Source of the DNA: a virus | IMG/VR virus record: IMGVR_UViG_3300004242_000062 | Location: 1 to 23,347 of that record | Direction: 5' to 3' (one strand) | Length of the DNA stretch: 23,347 nt | The notes under the pieces: generated by a model | Seen by the model: the letters and a program-made list of their open reading frames with translations, nothing else | Databases searched by the model: none | Told to the model about the DNA's origin: nothing | Shown: in pieces, positions 8,296 through 17,000 of the stretch | Position numbering within the stretch: position 1 is the first letter of the stretch | Layout: the number at the start of each line of letters is the position of its first letter | Position numbers and translations under genes: made by a program

Positions 8296-8320
8296 CCTTT
8301 AATCAACTTTATCGTTTAAT
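8293..8320 (+). promoter_or_regulatory. Leaderless-type promoter, copy B
   Basis: TAGCCT (8293-8298) and TTTAAT (8315-8320) are separated by 16 bases, and the -10 box ends seven bases before the ATG at 8328. The TAG of the -35-like box is also the stop codon of the Ser-repeat gene, which explains why this copy has TAG where the other two have TTG. The block 8295-8322 matches the other copies at about 24 of 28 positions. Confidence 0.65.
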
Positions 8321-8327
8321 CTAGCTT

Positions 8328-9941
8328 ATGGCAATATATGAATTAAGGGAGTGGGTTGGCGGTATCAGCTCGTTTTCTGATCGTGGAATAAGAGGTTCTT
8401 TCAAGATGGGAGCTAACCTTGATATCCGCAAGACTGTTGACACTCTAACTGCCGGACAAGCCCTAAAAGAGGAGGGAATCTGGGGATATTCTCACTCTTC
8501 CTCACCATCGCTATCACCTAGTGCATCTATGTCTCCTAGTGGTTCAGGAAGTCCGTCTTTGAGTATGAGTGGAACGCCTAGTATAAGTAACTCTGCTTCC
8601 GCATCTCCTTCCGCATCAGCATCCCCTTCAGCCTCGTCATCGGCTTCAGCATCGAGTTCCCTATCGCAATCAGCTTCTCAATCACCATCTCCTAGTAAGT
8701 CAGCCGATCAGGGAAGTGTCTATGTGGATCTTGTCATGTTCTGGGTGAAGGCAACCGATGGAGCAACCTACGGCTTTGGTAATGCTGGATATATTTATAG
8801 AAGATATGCGGATGGTTATGTCAGAAATGTCTGGCATGATCCCGATGGTGGTATTAAGGGTGCAGTCGAAAAACCCTCTTCCACCGGAAAGACATACCTC
8901 CAATGGGCTACAACCAACAAACTGAAACAAAAAGAGCTGGCCGGAGCATCTGACTGGAGTGATGTAACCACTGTCGCTGAAAACCTTAATGGATCAGACT
9001 GGCACACAATGGTACAGGTTGGTGGAGCAAACTATATTGCCAATGGAAACTTTCTAGCGCTATGCGGATATGATGACTCTTTTACTAACGAAGCCCTAGA
9101 TATTATCCCAACAGATCAGGTCAAGACCTTGGTAGAGCGAAATGGAAGAGCTGTTATCGGAACTTACAAGACCGGATACCCGAACAAGGGAACTAACGCC
9201 ATGATTGATTGCGAGTACCCCCTAGCTCAGATTGGTGACGATGGTTATCTATATTATGCTGACTTTACCAACACCATGCCGATCAAGCGCTTTCCGGCAG
9301 GTGGTCGTGTCAACCCTAGCGGTGTTACCAACGAAGTCGATCAGGTCAACATCTATGACTGGGAAAGCAACTCCTTATCTTGGGTGGACAAACAAACCTT
9401 GGGGAATATGAGTCTCTGGGGAGTATTTGGTGCAACATCGGGTTACAACGGAGTCTATACCTATGGTAGACGGAATAAAGAGCAACCATTTACCCTAAAC
9501 TTGGAGTATGCCTTGGAAGCAGATGAAATAGGCGCTGTGACCAATGTAGATGGCACGACAATCATCTCTTATAGAAGTGGTGCTACTTATGGCGTGAAGG
9601 CGGTAGATGCCACTACAAAGGCTGTGGGGCGATATGAGAGTTTAGAGTTTAGATCACCAGTAAAGGGTGTAGAAAAGCCGACCAACTGGAAATATGCTGA
9701 AGTCTTTACTGAGAACTTACCAGCCGGAACAAGTATTGAAATGTTCTACAAAATGAATAAGGCTACTTCTTGGAAAAGAGCCTATACAGCTAATGGTGGA
9801 GTAGCGATGGATTCTTACAATATGAAGAAGGGGACATTCCGGATTGGAGCTGAAGGTGATGTCTTTGAGTATAAATTGCTTCTCAACTCGACTGGTAATG
9901 TCTCTCCGACAGTATTAAGAGTTAGAGTTTATTTTGAATAA
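8328..9941 (+). CDS. Phage tail structural protein with internal Ser-rich insert
   Basis: The protein has 537 residues. The N-terminus (YELREWVGGISSFSDRGIRG, then FKMGANLDIRKTVDTLTAGQ) and the large C-terminal part (LVMFWVKATDGATYGFGNAG, WATTNKLKQKELAG, SDWHTMVQVGGANYIANGNF) look like a family of phage structural proteins with repeated beta-strand, propeller-like units. I recognise the pattern but cannot name a characterised member. Residues about 55-125 are a Ser-Pro/Ser-Ala tract that splits the N-terminal part from the rest, so the Ser tract appears inserted rather than terminal. The gene starts directly behind promoter copy B and ends in a TAATG overlap with the next gene. A baseplate or tail-hub role is possible. 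Confidence 0.65.
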   Translation: MAIYELREWVGGISSFSDRGIRGSFKMGANLDIRKTVDTLTAGQALKEEGIWGYSHSSSPSLSPSASMSPSGSGSPSLSMSGTPSISNSASASPSASASPSASSSASASSSLSQSASQSPSPSKSADQGSVYVDLVMFWVKATDGATYGFGNAGYIYRRYADGYVRNVWHDPDGGIKGAVEKPSSTGKTYLQWATTNKLKQKELAGASDWSDVTTVAENLNGSDWHTMVQVGGANYIANGNFLALCGYDDSFTNEALDIIPTDQVKTLVERNGRAVIGTYKTGYPNKGTNAMIDCEYPLAQIGDDGYLYYADFTNTMPIKRFPAGGRVNPSGVTNEVDQVNIYDWESNSLSWVDKQTLGNMSLWGVFGATSGYNGVYTYGRRNKEQPFTLNLEYALEADEIGAVTNVDGTTIISYRSGATYGVKAVDATTKAVGRYESLEFRSPVKGVEKPTNWKYAEVFTENLPAGTSIEMFYKMNKATSWKRAYTANGGVAMDSYNMKKGTFRIGAEGDVFEYKLLLNSTGNVSPTVLRVRVYFE

Positions 9942-10456
9942 TGGATGAAAAAGTTTACACACCAGAAGTTATCACTGAGAACCCATTTCCAACCCAGAAC
10001 TCAGTTATCGTAACCGAGAGTTCCGGAGAAAGTGGGGGTGTTTATTCTAATGCTACAACCAACGACAAACCGATAGTCAGAAAAAGGATTGCTACAGAGC
10101 TACTTTCAACAGCTCTTAACACACGAAGCAAGCGCATATTACAAGAGTTTGAGTTGCAACAGTCCGGAGGATTCAGAATAGGAAACTATAAGGAAGGAAT
10201 TACCGGAGAAATCTCTATTACACCTGAAGGAATTATTACCAAAGACAAAAACGGACTAACCACAGTAGCTATTTATGGTGAAGATGGTAGTGGGGTATTC
10301 AAAGGTACAATACAGGCCGGATCATTTGTGGCCGGAACGCTATATCTAGGTAGTGAAGCCGGAAATGTCTATATTGACGGAGAGGCACAACAAATTATCA
10401 TCAATGATGGTGAAAACGATAGAGTACTAATTGGTTATGGAAAAGGCTTATTCTAA
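9941..10456 (+). CDS. Small tail/fibre-associated beta-helical protein
   Basis: This 171-residue protein has a helical middle part (IVRKRIATELLSTALNTRSK). A C-terminal series of short beta repeats follows (GEISITPEGIITKDKNGLTT, YGEDGSGVFKGTIQAGSF, LYLGSEAGNVYIDGEAQQII). The phrase in which a Gly-Thr-Ile-x-Ala-Gly-Ser step follows a short strand-turn unit is common in phage minor tail and fibre-connector proteins. The ATG at 9941 shares its A with the stop codon of the previous gene (TAATG), which suggests coupled translation. Function beyond a virion structural role is inferred from position. Confidence 0.6.
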   Translation: MDEKVYTPEVITENPFPTQNSVIVTESSGESGGVYSNATTNDKPIVRKRIATELLSTALNTRSKRILQEFELQQSGGFRIGNYKEGITGEISITPEGIITKDKNGLTTVAIYGEDGSGVFKGTIQAGSFVAGTLYLGSEAGNVYIDGEAQQIIINDGENDRVLIGYGKGLF

Positions 10457-10459
10457 ATT

Positions 10460-11200
10460 ATGGCTGAAGATTATGGTCTGAAGGTATCATTAGAGGGTTA
10501 TGATGTACAGACTTGTACAGAACTTCAAACTGCTTTTTCAAACAACTCTAATCTACTAAAGGTAGCCTATACCGGAAGTGGAACTATACCAGCCGGAAAT
10601 GTAGTTACAATCACTCACGACCTTGGTTATGTGCCTCAATTTTTGGTTTATGGAGATGTTTATAACCCATACGAAGAAGTAACAACCTCTTATCTTGCAA
10701 CTGGTGATTTTTGGGATCAGTTGGTGGCTGGAGCTGATACAACCACCCTGAAGGTAATAGGCATGGAAGATCAACCCTATACTTATTATATTTTCTATGA
10801 GACTATCGATGGTACATCACAAGACATCACTGCTTCAGATGCAGACTATGGAGTAAAGGTCATGAAAACTGGTTACGATATAACATCAACCAATCTAGAT
10901 CATCAATCACTGAATAGTGAAAAAAACTGCTTGAAAATAGCAAAATCCGGAACATACTCCGGAACTTCAATAGATAGTGATTACAATACTGTTTCAATCG
11001 CACATGGACTTCCTTACACACCATCGTTTCTAACTTGGTTTCAGATCAATGGTGATGGTCTCTATTATGCTGGAACATCCCTAGATAGTATCGAATATGT
11101 TAGTGCAGATGGAACAAATCTCTATTTTACCTATCATGGAATATCCGCCGATCAAAGTATTAAATGCTATTACATATTATTTGTTGAAAAATCCACATGA
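10460..11200 (+). CDS. Fibre protein made of two tandem 'DYG' modules
   Basis: The 246 residues are two diverged copies of one module of about 115 residues (about 4-115 and 129-243). Both start with DYG-[LV]-KV, then GYD and an LK-[VI]-A strand. Both share a His-containing turn (ITHDLGYVPQFLVY versus IAHGLPYTPSFLTW) and end in YYI-[FL]. A third copy forms the N-terminus of the next gene. The HDLGYVP/HGLGYIP turn is common in phage tail and fibre proteins and suggests a beta-sandwich. There is no Ser-rich tract here. The start is three bases after the previous stop, and the end overlaps the next gene as ATGA. Confidence 0.6.
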   Translation: MAEDYGLKVSLEGYDVQTCTELQTAFSNNSNLLKVAYTGSGTIPAGNVVTITHDLGYVPQFLVYGDVYNPYEEVTTSYLATGDFWDQLVAGADTTTLKVIGMEDQPYTYYIFYETIDGTSQDITASDADYGVKVMKTGYDITSTNLDHQSLNSEKNCLKIAKSGTYSGTSIDSDYNTVSIAHGLPYTPSFLTWFQINGDGLYYAGTSLDSIEYVSADGTNLYFTYHGISADQSIKCYYILFVEKST

Positions 11201-12153
11201 GTAAAGATTATGGAATTAGAATCTCTCAAAAGGGACACGATGTTAAGACCTGTACTGATCCGGAGACAGTATTTAGTTCAAAGTTTGATAATCTGAAAAT
11301 ACACACTAGGGGGACTGGAACAATTTACGATTCAACCGGAAGAACTCATACTATTGCACATGGTTTAGGTTATATTCCGGCTTTTGTAATTCATTCTCAG
11401 CCTGACATATTGTTCACTTCAGCCTACTCATCCTTTGGTCTCGATGGAAAATATATGATAGCTCCCATTCAACCAATAGCTACCGATATCGGATCTCCTT
11501 ATTATTGGTACAACCGAGGAACTACAGTTTGGGCTGATTCAACTAATATCTACATTAAATTAGATGACGACTATGGATACGAATATAGCTTTACAGACTG
11601 CGAAAATAATAACTACGGAGGTAAACTTGGAGCTTTTTACACAAGTGGTTCATTTCCAGTTGGTCGTGATGGGGATGATTATTTATCTGGCGCATTAAGG
11701 TTTAACGATATAGATGTAACGGGAAGTGTCCAGAAGGCAAAAATCGGGATTTATATTGTCGAGTTAGGAAATAACTCAACTCCAGTTAAAACTTGGGGAA
11801 TGGATGAAGATAATACTGGTGATCTCTCTGGTGATCCTATGGGAAGGACAAAAACCACAGCATATATTGAGAATAGTAGAGATGCTGGATTAAATACTGG
11901 TTCAACTTGGGCATATGAAGTCACAAGTATTTTTAATGAAATAATTGGAAGGGGTGGCTGGTCAAGTGGAAACCATATGGGATTCTTGTTTGAAGATAAT
12001 GGCTCAACGAATGATACTCTGATTATGATTCCAGAAGGATCATCTGACAATACTGGTTTTCCATTTAACACACCAAATACTTATCTCAAGTGGCTCAAGA
12101 ATGACAAACTTACAGATTACCGATATACGATCTTCAAAAACAAACTTGCATGA
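11197..12153 (+). CDS. Fibre protein: 'DYG' module plus C-terminal adhesion-like beta domain
   Basis: The protein has 318 residues. Residues about 4-125 are a third copy of the module found twice in the upstream gene (DYGIRISQKGHDVKTCT, NLKIHTRGTGTI, TIAHGLGYIPAFVIHS). The C-terminal half is different. It contains VQKAKIGIYIVELG, then WAYEVTSIFNEIIGRGGWSS, and GNHMGFLFEDNG. The pattern of a T-S-I-x-x-E-I strand-helix followed by GWSSGN resembles DNRLRE-type extracellular beta-sandwich domains, but that match is from memory of the motif only. The gene is the last of the fibre block. Promoter copy C begins six bases after its stop. A receptor-binding tip role is plausible but unproven. Confidence 0.6.
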   Translation: MSKDYGIRISQKGHDVKTCTDPETVFSSKFDNLKIHTRGTGTIYDSTGRTHTIAHGLGYIPAFVIHSQPDILFTSAYSSFGLDGKYMIAPIQPIATDIGSPYYWYNRGTTVWADSTNIYIKLDDDYGYEYSFTDCENNNYGGKLGAFYTSGSFPVGRDGDDYLSGALRFNDIDVTGSVQKAKIGIYIVELGNNSTPVKTWGMDEDNTGDLSGDPMGRTKTTAYIENSRDAGLNTGSTWAYEVTSIFNEIIGRGGWSSGNHMGFLFEDNGSTNDTLIMIPEGSSDNTGFPFNTPNTYLKWLKNDKLTDYRYTIFKNKLA

Positions 12154-12158
12154 TAATG

Positions 12159-12186
12159 TTGCCTTTAACTAACTCTATTGTTTAAT
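12159..12186 (+). promoter_or_regulatory. Leaderless-type promoter, copy C
   Basis: TTGCCT (12159-12164), a 16-base spacer and TTTAAT (12181-12186) precede the ATG at 12195 by eight bases. The repeated block is 12161-12188. It is the only non-coding gap between the fibre block and the connector/giant-protein block, and it has no Shine-Dalgarno sequence. Confidence 0.7.
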
Positions 12187-12194
12187 CTAGCAGT

Positions 12195-12902
12195 ATGGAC
12201 ACACTCGAAGAACTAAGAAGTGCGGTACAGGATGACCTGACAGTAGGGAGCGAATCCACCCTGTACTCACCCACAACCATCGACCTTGCTATCAATAGGG
12301 CTTACCGAAAGGCTGGAGCAATGTTTAACTGGCCGGAACTCATGGATGCTAAGAAAACCACAACAGTTGCTGGACAAGAATACTACGACTACCCCTTAAC
12401 ATGGAGATCAAACTCAATCTGGAAGCTAAGAGTCAATAGTGAACGCTACGGAGAAGATCCGGATGGTTCTCCCCTCTCATTTGATGACTATCTAAACTGG
12501 AAAGAGGACTACCCTTCATCTACCGACAAGAAGTGGAGTAATCAAGAAAGACGATACTTTATCTGGCCAGTACCAACCGCCACAGGAACTGAGATCTGCG
12601 TACATGGAATGATGGTGACTACCAAGTTGACTGTAGACGGAAGTGTAACCATCTTCTCCTACTCGATGCCGGAAGGTAATGAGGCTATAGTATCAGAAGC
12701 GGTTGCCATCCTTAGAAACAAAGGCTCTGAGGACAAAACCGGACAATTCAGAAGTCTAGAAGCTAAACAATTATTAGCAATCGCTTGGGATAAAATTGCC
12801 AAAGAGAAAGCTAAGTACGAGAAGAACCAACCCTTCTTCGATGTACCTAACTTCTTTGGTGATACAAGTACAAAAGACCTAAGAGGTCTATTTGACATTT
12901 AA
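12195..12902 (+). CDS. Head-tail connector / tail adaptor-like protein
   Basis: This 235-residue protein begins with a helical segment typical of phage adaptor proteins (TLEELRSAVQDDL, then TTIDLAINRAYRKAGAMFNW). It continues with a beta-rich middle (TTVAGQEYYDYPLTWRSNSI, YFIWPVPTATGTEICVHGMM) and ends in a helical, charged tail (LLAIAWDKIAKEKAKYEKNQ). This layout matches the adaptor or head-tail joining proteins of short-tailed phages (P22 gp4-like in general design). I cannot confirm the exact family. It starts at the ATG behind promoter copy C and runs directly into the next gene. Confidence 0.55.
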   Translation: MDTLEELRSAVQDDLTVGSESTLYSPTTIDLAINRAYRKAGAMFNWPELMDAKKTTTVAGQEYYDYPLTWRSNSIWKLRVNSERYGEDPDGSPLSFDDYLNWKEDYPSSTDKKWSNQERRYFIWPVPTATGTEICVHGMMVTTKLTVDGSVTIFSYSMPEGNEAIVSEAVAILRNKGSEDKTGQFRSLEAKQLLAIAWDKIAKEKAKYEKNQPFFDVPNFFGDTSTKDLRGLFDI

Positions 12903-12903
12903 T

Positions 12904-14046
12904 ATGACAGATCCAACAGGAAAACCAGCGCCATCAGGAGGCTTCCAAACCGGAGGGTGGTATTCAGGATATCAATATTGGAATGGAACATTTGCTCCCC
13001 AAGCAGGACAGATCCATCCGGCCAGTACTCAACAGGGTGCTGGACAAGCCGTATCACCTGAAGTAAACGCTCAGACATCAGTACAAGCAGGACTAGCTCC
13101 AAATGCTAATCAGGACTATATAAATATGCTTAACCAACAGCCAACGGCGACAACAGCCCAGTATGCTCCTTCTGCGACCACTACAGGCGCTTCAGGTGGC
13201 ATGACAGGTACTTCTGCGATGACACTTCCAACAACTCCGGAGCTGGACTTACAAAGCCTCTATGGCAACCTACAGAATCAATCTGGAATATCAGACTTAC
13301 AGAACAAATATCTCGAACAAGAAAGAGCTTTTATTAACGCTAAAGCTCAGATAAACGATAACCCTTATCTCTCAGAGGCCACCAGAGTGGGTAGAGAAGC
13401 CAAACTAACCAAGATCTTCAATGAAAACACCGCTAATCTTCAAAACGAGATCAAGATGAAACAGGCTGATGTGGAGACTCAGATGAATCTTGCTATGAAA
13501 CAGTTTGATATTAACTCAGAGATCGCTAAGACTAACTTTGCTAAGTTTAATTCACTACTTGAGATGGGAGCTTTGGATAATGCTACAGGAGACGATATTG
13601 CTAATATCACCAGAGCAACTGGAATATCCTCAGACATGATCCAGAGTGCGATCAAGTCAAGAACGGCAAAGGTAGAAACACAAGTGATCCAGTCTACTGC
13701 TGATAGCGGAGAGGTAACTGTCTCGGTGATCGATAAGAATACTGGAGAAATTATTAGCCAGAAAAGTCTTGGAAGGATTGGAAATGCTCAGACCGGAGAT
13801 ACAGGGGTTTCTAGTACAACTCTCAATAGTGCGGTGAAGGCTTTGGAGGCAGTTGACCTAACCGGACAACAGAAAAATGATGCTTATGCCGGACAAACAA
13901 CTCAAGGAGATAAGTTATTATCTGAAGAGGAAGCTAACATCGCATATCAGAGTATCCTAGCCTTAGTTAATTATGATGAAGCAAAAGCTAACACATTATT
14001 CAAACAGGCTTGGGATTATGGACAATTCCAGACTTGGACACCATAA
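12904..14046 (+). CDS. Uncharacterised virion-region protein, low-complexity N-terminus and coiled coil
   Basis: I do not recognise a family. The first 110 residues or so are rich in Gln, Thr, Ala, Gly and Pro and look disordered. The middle (about 120-200) is strongly helical and charged (YLEQERAFINAKAQINDNPY, KMKQADVETQMNLAMKQFDI) and probably coiled coil. The C-terminal 150 residues mix beta segments (VETQVIQSTADSGEVTVSV) with helices. Its place between the connector-like gene and the giant protein suggests an internal virion or ejection-associated protein. The ATG at 12904 follows the previous stop by one base. A TTG at 12892 in the same frame has a better-spaced AGAGG (12882-12886) and would add four residues, so the start is uncertain. 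Confidence 0.6.
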   Translation: MTDPTGKPAPSGGFQTGGWYSGYQYWNGTFAPQAGQIHPASTQQGAGQAVSPEVNAQTSVQAGLAPNANQDYINMLNQQPTATTAQYAPSATTTGASGGMTGTSAMTLPTTPELDLQSLYGNLQNQSGISDLQNKYLEQERAFINAKAQINDNPYLSEATRVGREAKLTKIFNENTANLQNEIKMKQADVETQMNLAMKQFDINSEIAKTNFAKFNSLLEMGALDNATGDDIANITRATGISSDMIQSAIKSRTAKVETQVIQSTADSGEVTVSVIDKNTGEIISQKSLGRIGNAQTGDTGVSSTTLNSAVKALEAVDLTGQQKNDAYAGQTTQGDKLLSEEEANIAYQSILALVNYDEAKANTLFKQAWDYGQFQTWTP

Positions 14047-14049
14047 ATT

Positions 14050-17000
14050 ATGGCTACAGTTGTCGATCAATTATTTGGCAAACAAGCAACTACTTCTGGG
14101 ACAAAACCGACAGTAACAACAAAAACAACTGCTCCGGTAGTCCAGAGTATCTTTGGTGCAACCAAGAAAGTTTCTCAACCCACGACAACTCCTCCGGTAG
14201 TCTTTCCAACCACCTCTGAACCAGAGAAAAAAGTACAAAAACAGGGACTTTTTCAAAAAGCAAAAGATATTGTTGTAAAAGCGGTAGAAACATACAAAAA
14301 GATCCCCTCGACTGCTCAGGAAGTGAAGATGCTGGAGACTGCCATCCAACCGCTAGTTGACAAGGCAACTCAAAACCCTACAGTCAAGAATATCCTAACT
14401 GGAATAGCCAGAAGAACATCTGGAACTGGTATTTTGGCCACCATCACATCAGTATCACCAGAGGTTACTTTTTCTGAAGCCTATGAAACATTCAGAAAAG
14501 CACAGTCAATAGAAAACGACACCCTAAAAGAACAGTTCCTTACCAGCCTTGGAGATACATCTCCTCAGACGGCTTTGGGTGTAGCTCTCAACTTCGTACC
14601 TATCGTTGGCAAGCCACTATCAATAGCTTACTGGACTGCTGTATCAGCCGGATCAGAACTTGATGAAAAAGGCAAGGTTACTCCTACCAATGTTGCGATT
14701 GATGTTGCTCTGGACAGTGTACTTGGAAGAACTTTGGAGAGTTTATTCAAAAGTACAACAAGAACTCTATTCAATACAGTCAAGAAATCATTTGTCGCTG
14801 AAGGTGGTACTGAGGTGGCACAAGATCTACTCAAGTTTGCGAATGAATACAGGCTCTCAACCACACAAGAAGGCAAGGATGCGATTATTCAACAGGCAAA
14901 AGAATACTTCACATCTGGACAGATACTGGTTACAGCCGGAGTCGGAGGTATATCCGGAGGTGGTATAGCTATTGTCGGTAGCGTACTCACTCCGGAACAG
15001 GCTCTAAAAGAAACACTTGGAACTCCAAAGCAAGAGACTCCGGAAAGTAAAGAGATTATTAAGGTGGCCATAGAAGCTCAACAGCAGGGAGCAAATGTAA
15101 AGATAACCGAGAAAGGCGCTGAGATAACACAAGAAGCGCCAAAGGTAGCTCCGATTGAGGTAGTCGAAGAAGCTAAACAAAAAGCAGAAGAAGGTAAGGT
15201 TGTAGAAGAAGAATTGCCATATGATCCATCAAGACTTGAAATAAGGATTTTGAATCCAAATACAGGTGGAAATCCAAGTGATAAATATGAAGTGCAGGTT
15301 AGATATAAGGGATTTGCCTCAGAAAAGAAAGGCTTTGACACGAAAGAAGAAGCACAGAAGTTTATGGACAACTATGAGTTTAAGGGAATGACAACGAGTG
15401 TGGCTGATGATTATGCAGGATCAAAATTCTTTGGCGAGACATATTTTAAGAATCTAAAGGTTAGTCCTAAGCCAACAAACAAGGGAATAGAATCCCCCCA
15501 AGGACTAACACCAGAGGTGGGGGTGATAAGAAACTCAGACATAAAAACATTTTTTGATAAGAATTACGATAAATTATCTACATCAGACCAAAATAAACTA
15601 AGCAAGATTATCTATGGTATGAGGGGAGAGTATGGAGGCGAAGCAATACTAAAGCCAGATGAGGAGAGGCTTCTAAAAAGAATAATGGAAGAAGGTAGAA
15701 CAATGTCCAAACCTGTTCCTGTAAACATAAAAACTGGCAAATCTGCCTTTAAGGGTGGTGATGTATTTCCAAGTTATGGAGAATACTCTCAAGAGTTTGG
15801 AGGATACAAAGCCATCTCTCAAGGAATGGATATGCAGGGTGATTATTTAAGAGCCGTCAACGACTCTATAACAGGTAAAAGAACAGACCTCGGTAAACCT
15901 ACGTCGCAAGTTATTGATGAAGCAAAAAGAATAATTAACACTCACTCTCTAAACCCAGAAACTGACTTATCAAACTTAAATAGGGCAATATCCCAGTCAG
16001 GACTAACACCAGAGGTAAGTAGTGTTGGAAAATGGGTTAGTGTACAAGATAAGGGATCTATACCGGGGGAGTCACCTTTGCTAGAACTTAAAAAGGGTAA
16101 TAAAACAACTGCTGGCTTATTTGACTCAGAAGATGGTGGTTTTTATATTAAAGACACAAACGGTCATTTTACAAGAAATCCCGTTACAGAAACAACTATA
16201 TTTGATACTAAAGAAGAAGCGATAAAACAGTTTGATAAACAGCAAAGATTTTCTTCCCAAGGACTAACACCAGAGGTAAAGGAGAAAGCCAAACCGAAAG
16301 AGGTGGTAGCAAAAAAAGAAAGGCCAAAGGTTGAGAAGAAGCCGGTTGAAGTAAAAGAAAGCAGATTTACCAAGCCGATCAATGAGTACCTAGATAAGTC
16401 TTATGGTAAAGACATTGAGACTGCCGGAAAGAAGCAAATACTGGAGGCCTTATCAAGAACTGATGGTAATGCTTATCTTAACTACACTCCAGAACTTAAT
16501 AAAAAACTAAGCAATCCGATGGGTGGGATAGTGGATGACTCTATTGAGATAAGGCCTGCTCTTCTGTACGGAGGCAAAACTAGAAATGTCTTTACCGATG
16601 GTTATCTTCTCATTCTCAACAAGAATATGGCCGGAGAGATAAATGATAGATTTATTGAAAAAGAGAAGGCCTCATTGGTTAAGGAGTTTCAGAGAGATCC
16701 TGAAATAACCTTCAAAGAGGCTAATAAACTGGCTGATGAAAAAATTAAAGAGAATATCGAACTATATTCCGGAGAGAAACAATATCCTCCCTACAAAGAT
16801 ATCGCCCCTTCAGAGAAAGGAAAACTGCTTGAGCCAAAGGCTATTTACTCTAACATAGGTACTCCAGTTGTCATCCATGACCTAGATGGAGAGCAAGTAC
16901 ACATAGGCGCTGACAAGATCGCTCTCTTCAAAAAGTACTTTCCGGAATTGGAACTCTATGGCACAGGATCTATAAAACCAGTAACAGTCTACAACGGCAA

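Noticed and set aside
4716-12153. Diversity-generating retroelement or phase-variable fibre switch
   Set aside because: No reverse transcriptase, template/variable repeat pair or recombinase is visible, and the fibre genes carry no inverted repeats.
14071-14368. Overlapping - strand frames under the start of the giant gene, rich in Cys, Phe and Leu
   Set aside because: They are antisense shadows of the Thr/Lys/Pro-rich N-terminus without start context or recognisable domains.
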